A stretch of DNA of 34,848 nucleotides from Bacteroidales bacterium (GTDB lineage: Bacteria > Bacteroidota > Bacteroidia > Bacteroidales > UBA932), in contig JAKSJN010000020.1 of assembly GCA_024402135.1 (NCBI GenBank), positions 1-34,848 on the forward strand. Direction: 5' to 3'. The first letter of the stretch is position 1. Every line of letters begins with the position of its first letter. A model generated the notes under the pieces. It was given only the letters and a program-made list of their open reading frames with translations, was not told the origin of the DNA and ran no database searches. The translations under genes were made by a program, and so were the position numbers. Positions 1-7,904 of the stretch are shown here, in pieces.

Positions 1-55
1 CAGGGCGGTTTAGGGACTTTCACCCGTTAGAGTACGTTCGTGCTGGACGAACTAC
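1..55. other. Unassigned left edge with a small hairpin
   Basis: The plus strand reads through nine sense codons to a TAG at 28-30, which could be the C-terminus of a gene lying outside the window, but nothing in these residues identifies a family. Just after it, bases 36-41 (GTTCGT) and 47-52 (ACGAAC) form a six-pair hairpin with a five-base loop. It may be a short intergenic repeat or the end of a truncated gene. Confidence 0.25.
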
Positions 56-56
56 A

Positions 57-91
57 AAAAAGACGCTTTCCACATCGGAGAGCGTCTTTTT
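57..91 (-). terminator. Intrinsic terminator after ruvC
   Basis: Bases 57-67 (AAAAAGACGCT) pair with 81-91 (AGCGTCTTTTT), leaving a 13-base loop. Read on the minus strand, the stem ends in a run of T. The stem overlaps the ruvC stop codon (90-92). The A/T tails are symmetric, so it could also stop a plus-strand transcript entering from the left. Confidence 0.8.
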
Positions 92-653
92 ATTTCTTTA
101 CCCTGTCGGGATTGTTCTGGATGAATGCCTTCCAGGAATTGGCCGAACCTCGCGATGAAGCCGTAAGCGGACTGGCAAGCTGGTAATGATGGCACAAAGC
201 TATTGCCAGAGCGTCCGTCGCATCAAAATGTTCAGGCTTGAGTTCAACGTTGAGCGTCTTGCAGACCATGGTCGCTACCTGTTCCTTAGAAGCAGAACCG
301 CTGCCGCAGATTGCAATCTTCGCCTTGGTCGGCGCATACTCGGTAACAGGGATTCCGCGGGTCGTACCGGCGATTATCGCCGCTCCCTGGGCTCGACCCA
401 GTTTCAGCATAGACTGGGCATTCTTGCCAAGGAATGGGGCCTCTATGGCCATGTCCGTAGGCTGATACATCTCGATCAGCTCGCTTATTCCAGCATGGAT
501 GTTCGTGAGACGCTCGAAAGGATCATCGATCTTGCGCAGATCGAAAACTCCCATGGTAAGATAGTGCGGTCCCTTGGCATCAACACGGATAATCCCGAAA
601 CCCAAGAGTTGGGTTCCGGGATCTATTCCGAGTATGATTCTTTCTTTAGTCAA
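90..653 (-). CDS. ruvC: Crossover junction endodeoxyribonuclease RuvC
   Basis: RuvC is the Holliday-junction resolvase that cuts recombination intermediates in the cytoplasm together with RuvAB. The 187-residue product has the family's acidic active site: D11 in GIDPGT, E71 in MAIEAPF, and D144 and D147 in HFDATDALA. The length fits the usual 170-190 residues. I chose a TTG start at 653 because the protein then begins MTKERIILGIDPGT, as family members do. The only ATG in this frame, at 737, adds 28 unrelated residues encoded inside serS. With the TTG start the gene overlaps the serS end by 8 bases, which suggests translational coupling. It is the last gene of the minus-strand rplU-rpmA-serS-ruvC group and ends in a terminator. 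Family assignment is very sure; the exact start is an inference. Confidence 0.95.
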   Translation of the reverse strand: MTKERIILGIDPGTQLLGFGIIRVDAKGPHYLTMGVFDLRKIDDPFERLTNIHAGISELIEMYQPTDMAIEAPFLGKNAQSMLKLGRAQGAAIIAGTTRGIPVTEYAPTKAKIAICGSGSASKEQVATMVCKTLNVELKPEHFDATDALAIALCHHYQLASPLTASSRGSANSWKAFIQNNPDRVKK

Positions 654-1917
654 TCTTGTCGAAGCCTGTGTAAGGACGCAGAGCCTCTGGGATGATGATA
701 CCGTCAGGAGTCTGGTTATCCTCGAGAAGGGCTGCAACGACGCGTGGAAGTGCGAGCGAGCTGCCGTTCAGGGTGTGAGCCAGCTGAGTCTTGCCGTTCT
801 CATCCTTGTAGCGGAGGTGCAGACGGTGTGCCTGATAGGTCTCGAAGTTGGAAACTGAAGAGATCTCGAGCCATCTGCCCTGTGCTGCTGACCAAAGCTC
901 AAAGTCGTAGGTGATTGCTGAAGTGAATGACATATCGCCGCCGCAGAGACGGAGGATACGGTACTTCAGGCCGAGCTTGTTCACGAGGCTCTCTACGTGA
1001 GCAACCATCTCGTCGAGTGCAGCATAGCTGTTCTCCGGCTTCTCTACACGTACGATCTCGACCTTGTCGAACTGATGGAGACGGTTGAGACCACGCACGT
1101 CCTTGCCATATGAGCCGGCCTCGCGACGGAAGCATGGGGTATAGGCGGTAAGGCGCTGTGGGATCTGGTCCGCAGGGAGGATAACGTCACGGAAGATGTT
1201 GGTGACAGGGACCTCGGCGGTAGGAACGAGATAGAAATCATCGAGGTTTGCATGATACATCTGGCCCTCCTTGTCAGGAAGCTGACCGGTACCGAAACCT
1301 GATGCAGCGTTTACAACTACTGGTGGCTCAACCTCCTTGTATCCTGCAGCAGTGTTGTTGTCGAGGAAGAAGTTGATGAGGGCACGCTGGAGCTTGGCAC
1401 CCTTGCCCTTATATACAGGGAAACCTGCGCCGGTGATCTTCACACCGAGATCGAAGTCGATGATGTCGTACTTCTTTGCGAGTTCCCAGTGTGGAAGCGC
1501 GTCAGCAGGAAGCTCAACCTCAGGACCGCCCATCTTTACAACGAGATTGTCCTCAGCACCCTTTCCCTCGGGAACGATATCGCAAGGGAGGTTAGGGAGA
1601 AGGACGAGCTGTGCGTTCATCTCGTTCTCGGCAGCATCGCCGTCAGCGAGAAGCTGTGCAGACTTTGCCTTGAGCTCGGCAACTTCCTTCTTTGCCTCTT
1701 CTGCCTCTTCCTTCTTGCCTTCCTTCATCAGGGCACCGATCTTTGCGGCGGCCTGCTTCTGGGATGAAAGGATAGCGTCGCTCTGAGCCTGGCACTCTCT
1801 TCTCTTCTTATCGAGTTCAAGCACGTTCTCCACAATGGCACGTGCATCGAAATTCTTTACTGCAAGCTTGCGGATCACCATTTCGGGATCATCGCGAAGC
1901 ACTTTCAAAGTAAGCAT
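646..1917 (-). CDS. serS: Serine--tRNA ligase (seryl-tRNA synthetase)
   Basis: This cytoplasmic enzyme charges tRNA-Ser with serine using ATP. The 423-residue length is normal for bacterial SerRS. Residues 1 to about 110 form the long Lys/Glu/Ala-rich coiled-coil arm that contacts the tRNA extra arm. The class II catalytic core follows, with the serine-pocket TAE at about 233-235, motif 2 as CFRREAGSYGKD at about 262-273 with H281, and motif 3 as LNGSSLALPR at about 383-392. The ATG at 1917 gives the usual N-terminus (MLTLKVLRDDPE). The gene lies 93 bases beyond rpmA, with a terminator-like hairpin between them, and overlaps ruvC at its 3' end. Confidence 0.98.
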   Translation of the reverse strand: MLTLKVLRDDPEMVIRKLAVKNFDARAIVENVLELDKKRRECQAQSDAILSSQKQAAAKIGALMKEGKKEEAEEAKKEVAELKAKSAQLLADGDAAENEMNAQLVLLPNLPCDIVPEGKGAEDNLVVKMGGPEVELPADALPHWELAKKYDIIDFDLGVKITGAGFPVYKGKGAKLQRALINFFLDNNTAAGYKEVEPPVVVNAASGFGTGQLPDKEGQMYHANLDDFYLVPTAEVPVTNIFRDVILPADQIPQRLTAYTPCFRREAGSYGKDVRGLNRLHQFDKVEIVRVEKPENSYAALDEMVAHVESLVNKLGLKYRILRLCGGDMSFTSAITYDFELWSAAQGRWLEISSVSNFETYQAHRLHLRYKDENGKTQLAHTLNGSSLALPRVVAALLEDNQTPDGIIIPEALRPYTGFDKID

Positions 1918-1930
1918 CTTAAACTGTGTA

Positions 1931-1978
1931 TTTAAAAACAGAAGAGGACTTACACTCTTACTCGAAGTGCAGTCCTCT
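1931..1978 (-). terminator. Terminator or attenuator between rpmA and serS
   Basis: Bases 1943-1950 (AGAGGACT) and 1971-1978 (AGTCCTCT) are perfectly complementary, and a CACT/AGTG pairing inside extends the stem. On the minus strand the stem is followed by TTCTGTTTTTAAA. It lies 16 bases or fewer from the serS start, so either serS is expressed by read-through or its promoter lies within or upstream of this hairpin; I see no clear TAnnTTTG element in the gap. Confidence 0.65.
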
Positions 1979-2010
1979 CATAAATCTTTTCAAGATTCAA
2001 ATCCTTCGAG

Positions 2011-2271
2011 TTAGTTCTCAAAAGGAACTACCGAAACATAGGACTTGTTCTCTCTCTTCTTGGTGAACTTTACGGTTCCGTCAACGAGTGCATAAAGGGT
2101 GTGATCCTTACCCATACCAACGTTCTTGTCTGGGTTGTGGACAGTACCTCTCTGGCGTACGATGATGTTGCCGGCCTTTACGACCTGACCGCCGAATTTC
2201 TTGAGACCGAGTCTTTTGCTCTGTGACTCACGACCGTTCTTTGAACTTGACTGACCTTTCTTGTGTGCCAT
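2011..2271 (-). CDS. rpmA: 50S ribosomal protein L27
   Basis: L27 is a large-subunit protein whose N-terminus reaches the peptidyl-transferase centre. The 86-residue product begins [22 protein letters not shown] and contains the family signature [16 protein letters not shown] and the basic C-terminus. The start at 2271 is chosen over an upstream in-frame ATG because the N-terminus matches L27 exactly and AAAGGAG lies just upstream, an unusually clear Shine-Dalgarno sequence for this phylum. It follows rplU by 17 bases, the near-universal L21-L27 gene order. Confidence 0.98.
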   Translation of the reverse strand: MAHKKGQSSSKNGRESQSKRLGLKKFGGQVVKAGNIIVRQRGTVHNPDKNVGMGKDHTLYALVDGTVKFTKKRENKSYVSVVPFEN

Positions 2272-2288
2272 AGTACTTTCTCCTTTAA

Positions 2289-2600
2289 TTAAGCGATTTC
2301 GTTGATCTTGATCTTGGTAAGAAGCTGACGGTGACCGTTGCACTTCTGGAAGCCCTTGCGACGAATCTTCTTGAATACAAGAACCTTGTCAGCTCTTGCT
2401 GAGTCGTCAACTACGGTAGCCTTTACGACAGCACCCTCAACATAAGGAGTACCGATCTTTACAGCACCCTCGTTCTCGACGAGAAGAACCTTGCTGAACT
2501 CTACTGAAGCACCATTCTCCTGAGAAAGTCTCTGGACGAAGATCTCTTTGCCAGCCTCTACTTTAAACTGCTGGCCTGCAATGTCTACAATTGCGTACAT
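2289..2600 (-). CDS. rplU: 50S ribosomal protein L21
   Basis: L21 is a large-subunit protein that binds 23S rRNA. The 103-residue product starts [19 protein letters not shown], the typical L21 opening, and ends with the conserved basic segment around [18 protein letters not shown]. The length is standard. It is the first gene of its operon, with a strong promoter match and a leader of roughly 85 bases upstream, and rpmA follows directly. Confidence 0.98.
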   Translation of the reverse strand: MYAIVDIAGQQFKVEAGKEIFVQRLSQENGASVEFSKVLLVENEGAVKIGTPYVEGAVVKATVVDDSARADKVLVFKKIRRKGFQKCNGHRQLLTKIKINEIA

Positions 2601-2685
2601 TGTAATAAAACACTTAAGGTTTCAACCGCAAGCGTCCGCGCTTTCCGCGGCTCTTTCCCGAGCTTGACGGCCATAAATAAATTTT
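2601..2685 (-). promoter_or_regulatory. Untranslated leader of the rplU-rpmA operon
   Basis: The predicted transcript start (about 2685, from the promoter at 2692-2723) leaves about 85 untranslated bases. They contain a compact hairpin, CCGCG at 2636-2640 pairing with CGCGG at 2646-2650 around a five-base loop. Ribosomal-protein leaders are often autoregulatory, but I cannot match this to a known L21 leader family, so a regulatory role is only a possibility. Confidence 0.35.
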
Positions 2686-2691
2686 AGCTCG

Positions 2692-2723
2692 CAAATGTAA
2701 TCCTAAAAATCCTAAAAACCAAA
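2692..2723 (-). promoter_or_regulatory. Bacteroidetes-type promoter of rplU
   Basis: On the minus strand TTTG (2720-2723) is followed after exactly 20 bases by TACATTTG (2692-2699), which fits the Bacteroidetes -33/-7 pattern TTTG...TAnnTTTG. It is correctly placed for the rplU operon and is one of the best promoter matches in the window. Confidence 0.75.
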
Positions 2724-2759
2724 TAATTCGGATGGTTGGGAGTCATTTTGAGAGAGTTG

Positions 2760-3668
2760 TCAATGAAGGTCGCGGTATCCGTACTTTTCCTGGACGACTC
2801 CGTTATGAAGGACAAGAATGAGAGGCAGAGCGCCGCTGGTTATCTGGAGGAACGAGCTGGCAGGGATGTACTTGTATTCCGAAGCATCCAGTCCCGTCTC
2901 CTCAAAGTAGTATGTCGGGTCGACCTCTGTCTCGCCGCGACTGATAAGGGCGATGATCGGAGCATCGCTGAACTGTCCCTGCTTGCGGAGAGTCGCAATC
3001 TTCTGGGACGCAAGATGGCAGTATTCGCAGCTGAGGCTTATGAAGCAGACGACCTTGTCGCCCTGACCGACGGATTCCGGCAGAACGCCGTCCTCCAGAT
3101 AGTCATGGAGCGCATCATCCACATACGAAGCGCCACGGGAGTATGCCTTGTAGTTCCAGTTATCAGGCGGAGACACGATTAGCACAGTTGCAAGGCAGAC
3201 AGCAGCCAGAGAGCCGCCGAGGACAGGCTTGAGCCACTGAGGCGCAGCCTGGGCAAATCCGTCAATCTCTGCCCCGAATAGCCATATCACGAGAAAGACT
3301 ATGTTCTTGAGGAGGCTCTGGACCGGGTCCAGATCCACGAATTCGCCGAAGCAATGGCAGTTGTCGGTATTGCCGCTGATCGCGAGCCAGGCGAGGAAGC
3401 CGGTGAATCCCAGCAGCATCAGGCCGGTCAGCTTCCACGTGATACGCGGATAGATGTTGATGATAAGCGACAGTCCCAGAAAGAATTCCGCTGCAATTAC
3501 GAGCCGCGCGAACATATACGCGAGGCCCAGCCGAAGCCAGCCGAAGCTGAAGATATAGATCTCGAACTGGTCGATGCTGACGAGTTTTGCCGCAGCGGAC
3601 AATAAAAAGAGTATTCCGAGCAGGGCCCGGAATACATACTTTTCCTTATCTGAGAGTCGTGTGATCAT
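2760..3668 (-). CDS. MauE/DoxX-like membrane protein with thioredoxin-like C-terminal domain
   Basis: The 302-residue product has an N-terminal four-to-five-helix membrane region (hydrophobic segments near 11-30, 46-70, 76-98, 118-134 and 147-167) resembling the MauE/DoxX family, including the paired-cysteine signature NCHCFGEF (C104, C106) after helix 3. Residues from about 185 onward look like a periplasmic thioredoxin fold: a strand leading to C214-E-Y-C217 and a later LP (P282) at the place of the cis-proline. MauE-type proteins are thought to pass reducing power across the membrane to periplasmic thiol partners. The joined CxxC domain supports a disulfide-reducing or isomerising role, which is inference. 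The gene starts 9 bases after a small Cys-rich lipoprotein and shares its promoter, so the two probably work together. Confidence 0.8.
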   Translation of the reverse strand: MITRLSDKEKYVFRALLGILFLLSAAAKLVSIDQFEIYIFSFGWLRLGLAYMFARLVIAAEFFLGLSLIINIYPRITWKLTGLMLLGFTGFLAWLAISGNTDNCHCFGEFVDLDPVQSLLKNIVFLVIWLFGAEIDGFAQAAPQWLKPVLGGSLAAVCLATVLIVSPPDNWNYKAYSRGASYVDDALHDYLEDGVLPESVGQGDKVVCFISLSCEYCHLASQKIATLRKQGQFSDAPIIALISRGETEVDPTYYFEETGLDASEYKYIPASSFLQITSGALPLILVLHNGVVQEKYGYRDLH

Positions 3669-3677
3669 CTCGAAGGA

Positions 3678-3893
3678 TTACATGTCATTCTTGCACTTGA
3701 GGCCGGACTCCTTGCCGTTGATTGAAACGGTGGTGTTGTAGTCCTTGCACTTCTTGCCGTCTTCCTTATCGATTACCTTTGATCCCTGTACCTCTCCATT
3801 AAGGAGAATGTCACATGCACACTGCTTTGAGCATGACGAAGAAACGAGTGCTGCGAGAATGATTGCAGCAGCGATAAATGCCTTCTTTTTCAT
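3678..3893 (-). CDS. Small cysteine-rich lipoprotein
   Basis: This 71-residue protein has a basic start (MKKK), a hydrophobic stretch and a lipobox ending at C21 (LVSSSC), so the mature part of about 50 residues should be membrane-anchored. The mature part carries four more cysteines, C25, C27, C49 and C67, in a hydrophilic Lys/Asp-rich sequence. I do not recognise the family. The gene is co-transcribed with the MauE-thioredoxin membrane protein 9 bases downstream. A lipoprotein with two possible disulfides beside a thiol-redox membrane protein suggests a partner or substrate, which is inference only. It has its own promoter inside the end of the aminopeptidase gene. Confidence 0.8.
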   Translation of the reverse strand: MKKKAFIAAAIILAALVSSSCSKQCACDILLNGEVQGSKVIDKEDGKKCKDYNTTVSINGKESGLKCKNDM

Positions 3894-3936
3894 TTGTTTA
3901 CAGTTTAAATTAAAGAGTTATAAACATCCGGTAAGG

Positions 3937-3967
3937 CAAAGATATGCAATTATTCACTCTTTCCAAA
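3937..3967 (-). promoter_or_regulatory. Promoter of the Cys-rich lipoprotein / MauE-like operon
   Basis: Minus strand TTTG (3964-3967), a 19-base spacer, then TATCTTTG (3937-3944), a near-perfect Bacteroidetes promoter. It overlaps the last codons of the M1 aminopeptidase gene, so the redox pair can be expressed separately from the genes upstream. Confidence 0.75.
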
Positions 3968-6562
3968 AACCTCACCGTTACGCATCTCAAGCATAAATGA
4001 TGCCTGATCGATCTTGCGGCGAAGGAGCGGGAGCATGTCAGGATGGTCTTCGCGGAATGCGTTCAGCTCGGCAAGGGCTTCGGGACTGGAGAAAGATCCA
4101 AGCAGCGAAGAGCACCAGTTTCCAGGGAAGAAGATGTCGGAATTCTGGCGAATGGTCTCGAGCTGCTCAAGTCCCGGACGGATATAGCGGACGGCGTGAC
4201 CGGCACGGAGCGGATGGCAGAGCAGCGACAATGTCGAAAGCGTCCATGGCTCCGAAGTACGGTTCTCGGCAAGAAGAAGGCTCGCGAACAGGTCGTCGAG
4301 AGCATCATTGTCCGACACAGCTGCACGGCTGATGAAATCGAACTGACTGAGACGGTCGGGATTGCTGATGCGTGAACGCTGGGTATCGATCACTTCCCTG
4401 CCCTTCTCCGGCCTGCGGACAGCAAGTTGCCATGCCAGACTGTTATAGTCATTTTCCGACAGAAGCACCTCGCCGCGGTCGCGCCAGATAGCCTCCAGCC
4501 TGTCCCAGACCGCATCGGTGGAAGCCGACATCATGCATCGAAGGAGTGCCTGGCGCAGCGTCGGATTGTCCGTTCCGAAAGTCAGATCCATCAGGGCAGT
4601 CTCCACGGCCTCGGCATCGCCGCCTTCGAGGAAGCGCAGAGGCGTCCTGAGATATCCGGCAAGAGCCGACTGGGTCATAGCGTCATGACCTTGGGCGAGC
4701 TCCCGAAGAAGCATGTCAGCCCAGGCACGGTCGGAGATACGTCCAAGAAGGTAATTCTCGCGCAGATTCATAAGGAGCGCATACCTTGTCGCGGCGTCTT
4801 TCTCGGCCGACCAATCTCCGAGCAGCCACTCCAGTTCCGACTCGGAAGGCAGGAAGATACCGTATCCAAGCCCATCAGAGTTTGGAATCACGTGCACTTC
4901 CTTATAGTCAGACTTCGTAAGCGGAAGCTTATATTCAAGTTCATTCGCTGTTCCATCAAGAACGACATTCAGGACAGTATCGCGGTATGGCATACGGACA
5001 GTCATGGCAAAACTTTGTGGCCATACAAGCTTCTGTCCGCTAGGATCATCCTGCCTGATGCACAGTGCGCCATCTTTGATCTCCCAGGTGAAATGAGGCA
5101 GGCCGGCACTGTCAACCCACGCGCTGCTGAAAGTACGCAGGTCAGCATCCGTCTCGGCATCCAGAATAGCCACAAGGTCATTCCAGTCGGCGTTCCCGTA
5201 TGCATAGGTTTTCACATAGTTGCCGATCGCTTTGCGGAACGCGCCTTCACCCATGATCTCGACGATCTTGCGCATCATGACCGGAGCCTTGTCGTAGATG
5301 ATGTTGTTATATACAAGTCCGGCATACTGCATGTTCGGCAGGTCCTGACGGATCGAGGTACGTCCGCCGGTGCGGTCCTGGGCCATGGCAGCATCTACAT
5401 ATTCGTCAAGCCAGACGACTTCGCTGTTCACCGGAACGGAAGAAAGACGGCCGTCCTCGGTCATGGACTCGCAGATACGGGCCGCAAAATAGTTAGCAAA
5501 GACTTCCTTGGTCCAGACGTCGTTGAACCAGCGCATGGTAACGAGATCGCCGAACCACATGTGCGCAGTCTCGTGAGCGACCAACTTGGCACGGCTGAGC
5601 TCCTCGCCTACCGTAGGATGGGCATTGAGGAACAGTGTATTGTCATTATAAAGCGTCGCACCGGTATGCTCCATGCCTCCGAACTGGAAGCCAGGCATCA
5701 CGATGAAATCGTACTTGGCAAACGGATAATCGAGCCCGGTGTAATCCTCCAGCCAGTCCAGTGAATAATCCACCTGCTTGAAGATGGTTTCCAGCTGGGC
5801 TATGCGTTCCGGATCGGTCTCACGGTAATATGCGCCGATGCGGTGGTTGCCCTTGTATTCCGCCCTCTTGAACTGTCCGGCAACGAACGAGAACAGATAG
5901 GTACTGAGAGGTTCAGTCTCGGCGAAGGCAAGCATCTTCCTTCCCTCACCCAAAGAGGCCGAGTCCGCGATGAAGGTGTTGGATACTGCCGTCCACTCCT
6001 GCGGAACGTTCAGAGACAGGCTGTATCGTGCCTTGAGTCCCGGCTGGTCCATGCATGGGAAAAGCGTCCTGGCGCGGTCTGGGACCAGAAGCGTGTACAG
6101 ATAGTCATCGCGGCGGTTTAGCGGTTTGGTCTCAGGCACGAAAGACAGACTGACGCTGTTCTCCCCTGCCTTAAGCGACTTTCGCGGAATGATTATATGC
6201 CCGTTCGCGGTTCTGGCTTCAATGTCCTTGCCGTTAACCTGCACCATGCAGGTTCCAAGATCGGCCTTGCGGAAATCAATCGGCAGCTCGATACGCTTGG
6301 CAAGGTTGAAACGAAGAACCGCCTCGCCAGTGACGGAATCGTCTGGCGAAGCGGGTATGGTAAATTCCAATTCGTACCGGAGGTCCTTTACGATAGCCTC
6401 ACGCAGCTGCGCGAGTTCGTAAGAGACTCCGCTTTCGATCAGTTTTCTGCTTTTCGCAACCGGACCCGTGCCGCTTGCCATCATGACGGTTGCGCCCATC
6501 ATGGCAATGACAAATAACGTTGCAGCGAACGTCAGTCCGGCCTTGAGCAGTCTTGCCGGCAT
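3950..6562 (-). CDS. M1-family metallo-aminopeptidase (aminopeptidase N-like), exported
   Basis: M1 enzymes remove N-terminal residues from peptides with one zinc ion. The 870-residue length is typical. An N-terminal hydrophobic segment (about 8-29) suggests export to the periplasm or membrane anchoring. A beta-rich domain (about 55-230) precedes the catalytic domain, with HETAH at 330-334 and the third zinc ligand E353 in TKEVFANYF, giving the exact HExxH-x18-E spacing. The exopeptidase loop is GGMEH at 295-299 where most relatives have GAMEN. A C-terminal helical ERAP1-like region follows (about 570-860). The ATG overlaps the stop codon of the aminotransferase by one base (TAATG), so translation is probably coupled, consistent with a shared role in using peptides and amino acids. 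Confidence 0.95.
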   Translation of the reverse strand: MPARLLKAGLTFAATLFVIAMMGATVMMASGTGPVAKSRKLIESGVSYELAQLREAIVKDLRYELEFTIPASPDDSVTGEAVLRFNLAKRIELPIDFRKADLGTCMVQVNGKDIEARTANGHIIIPRKSLKAGENSVSLSFVPETKPLNRRDDYLYTLLVPDRARTLFPCMDQPGLKARYSLSLNVPQEWTAVSNTFIADSASLGEGRKMLAFAETEPLSTYLFSFVAGQFKRAEYKGNHRIGAYYRETDPERIAQLETIFKQVDYSLDWLEDYTGLDYPFAKYDFIVMPGFQFGGMEHTGATLYNDNTLFLNAHPTVGEELSRAKLVAHETAHMWFGDLVTMRWFNDVWTKEVFANYFAARICESMTEDGRLSSVPVNSEVVWLDEYVDAAMAQDRTGGRTSIRQDLPNMQYAGLVYNNIIYDKAPVMMRKIVEIMGEGAFRKAIGNYVKTYAYGNADWNDLVAILDAETDADLRTFSSAWVDSAGLPHFTWEIKDGALCIRQDDPSGQKLVWPQSFAMTVRMPYRDTVLNVVLDGTANELEYKLPLTKSDYKEVHVIPNSDGLGYGIFLPSESELEWLLGDWSAEKDAATRYALLMNLRENYLLGRISDRAWADMLLRELAQGHDAMTQSALAGYLRTPLRFLEGGDAEAVETALMDLTFGTDNPTLRQALLRCMMSASTDAVWDRLEAIWRDRGEVLLSENDYNSLAWQLAVRRPEKGREVIDTQRSRISNPDRLSQFDFISRAAVSDNDALDDLFASLLLAENRTSEPWTLSTLSLLCHPLRAGHAVRYIRPGLEQLETIRQNSDIFFPGNWCSSLLGSFSSPEALAELNAFREDHPDMLPLLRRKIDQASFMLEMRNGEVFGKSE

Positions 6563-7761
6563 TATTTCTCAAGGGCGTCTAGGGCCTCCTTTACGCGACG
6601 CATTGCCTCGGTGATGTTTTCCTCAGAGGTAGCGTAGCTGAAGCGGATGCAGTCAGGAGCACCGAATGAGTCGCCGCCGACTGATGCAACATGAGCGACC
6701 TCGAGGAGGTACATTGCGAGATCGTCGGCAGTATTGATGGTCTTGTCACCGTACTTGCAGCCGAAGTACTTGCTGCAGCGTGGGAACAGGTAGAATGCTC
6801 CGGTAGGTATGTTCACCTCGAAACCGTCGATTTCCTTTGCGAGCTTCACGATGAGGTCGCGGCGGCGCATGAATGCCTGACGCATGCGCTCTACATCATC
6901 CTGTGGGCCAAGATATGCAGCCTCTGCAGCTTTCTGGGAGAGTGAGCAAGGACCGCTGGTAGACTGGCCCTGGATCTTGTTGCATGCAGAGATGACCCAC
7001 TTCGGCGCGGCAGCGTAGCCGATACGCCATCCGGTCATCGCGTAAGCCTTGGATACTCCGTTGATGATGCAGCATCTGTCCTTGATTGCTGGGAACTGGG
7101 CGATGCTCTCGTGTCCGCCGATGTAGTTAAGGTGCTCATAGATCTCATCGCTGATGATCATGATGTCCTCATGCTTCTCGAGAACAGCGGCAAGTGCTGC
7201 AAGTTCGTCCTTTGTATAGATTGCTCCGGTAGGATTCGATGGCGAGCAGAGCATGATTGCGCGGCTCTTTGGAGTGATGGCAGCCTCGAGCTGAGCGGCA
7301 GTGATCTTGAAATCCTGCTCGATTCCTGCGTGTACGCTGACAGGGGTTGCACCGGCGAGCTTTACCATCTCGGTATAGCTGACCCAGCATGGAGTAGGCA
7401 CGATGACCTCGTCGCCGGGGCCGGCGATTGCCATAACCACTGTGCTGAGAGCCTGCTTTGCACCGTTGGAGATGATGATCTCTGCCGGCGTATAGTCAAG
7501 ATTGTTCTCGTTCTTGAGTTTCTTGCATACTGCCTCACGGAGCCACATGTAACCGGTTACAGGGCTGTACTTCGAGTAGTTCTCGTCGATTGCCTTGTGA
7601 GCGGCTTCCTTGATATAGTCTGGAGTTGCAAAATCAGGTTCACCGACGCTCATGCTGATCACGTCGATACCTGCGGCACGAAGCTCCGCAGCTTTCTGAA
7701 CCATTGCGAATGTTGCCGAAGCAGCAAGTCTCTGTGCAAGTGGAGAAGGGGTAGTATTCAT
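6562..7761 (-). CDS. Aspartate-type aminotransferase (PLP-dependent, class I)
   Basis: The 399-residue protein is a cytoplasmic fold-type I aminotransferase that moves an amino group between an amino acid (probably aspartate) and 2-oxoglutarate. Visible landmarks are the substrate loop SVGEPDF (38-44), N176 in SPSNPTGA, D205 and Y208 in ISDEIYEH, the Schiff-base lysine K238 in NGVSKAYAMTGWRIGY, and the carboxylate-binding arginine in CIRFSYATS near the C-terminus. Length and sequence fit the AspC/AspB (I-gamma) subgroup; substrate choice cannot be proved from sequence. It is the first gene of a two-gene unit with the M1 aminopeptidase, whose ATG overlaps its stop. A TATATTTG element lies 25 bases upstream. 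Confidence 0.94.
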   Translation of the reverse strand: MNTTPSPLAQRLAASATFAMVQKAAELRAAGIDVISMSVGEPDFATPDYIKEAAHKAIDENYSKYSPVTGYMWLREAVCKKLKNENNLDYTPAEIIISNGAKQALSTVVMAIAGPGDEVIVPTPCWVSYTEMVKLAGATPVSVHAGIEQDFKITAAQLEAAITPKSRAIMLCSPSNPTGAIYTKDELAALAAVLEKHEDIMIISDEIYEHLNYIGGHESIAQFPAIKDRCCIINGVSKAYAMTGWRIGYAAAPKWVISACNKIQGQSTSGPCSLSQKAAEAAYLGPQDDVERMRQAFMRRRDLIVKLAKEIDGFEVNIPTGAFYLFPRCSKYFGCKYGDKTINTADDLAMYLLEVAHVASVGGDSFGAPDCIRFSYATSEENITEAMRRVKEALDALEK

Positions 7762-7785
7762 TTGTTACGATGTTATTTCAACCTT

Positions 7786-7814
7786 CAAATATAGTATGTT
7801 TGCGTAAAAACATT
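7786..7814 (-). promoter_or_regulatory. Probable promoter of the aminotransferase-aminopeptidase unit
   Basis: TATATTTG on the minus strand at 7786-7793 matches the Bacteroidetes -7 element TAnnTTTG and lies 25 bases before the aminotransferase ATG. The upstream element is weak (ATG-like at 7811-7813 instead of TTTG). It sits next to the divergent plus-strand promoter, so the two may interfere. Confidence 0.5.
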
Positions 7815-7816
7815 GC

Positions 7817-7847
7817 CTTGAAAGACCGAAAAATTACCATATATTTG
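7817..7847 (+). promoter_or_regulatory. Promoter of the DUF6057 / CxxCH lipoprotein operon
   Basis: CTTG (7817-7820), a 19-base spacer, and TATATTTG (7840-7847) fit the Bacteroidetes consensus. Transcription would start near 7854, only about 6 bases before the first ATG (7860) but about 50 before the ATG at 7905, which is why 7905 is preferred as the gene start. Confidence 0.7.
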
Positions 7848-7904
7848 TAAGGATGGGGCATGGGATATTCCCTACGCTCCACATTGACCCCCTACATGAC
7901 AGAC

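Noticed and set aside
2272-2343. 24-residue extension of L27
   Set aside because: The Shine-Dalgarno sequence and the exact L27 N-terminus support the start at 2271, and the extension would overlap rplU.
4427-5764. Long plus-strand open frame of 445 codons
   Set aside because: It lies wholly antisense to the M1 aminopeptidase, whose zinc motif and length are certain, and its translation shows no recognisable domain.
7111-7794. Plus-strand open frame of 227 codons
   Set aside because: It is antisense to the aminotransferase; the Cys/Leu/Asp-rich translation is a codon-bias shadow.
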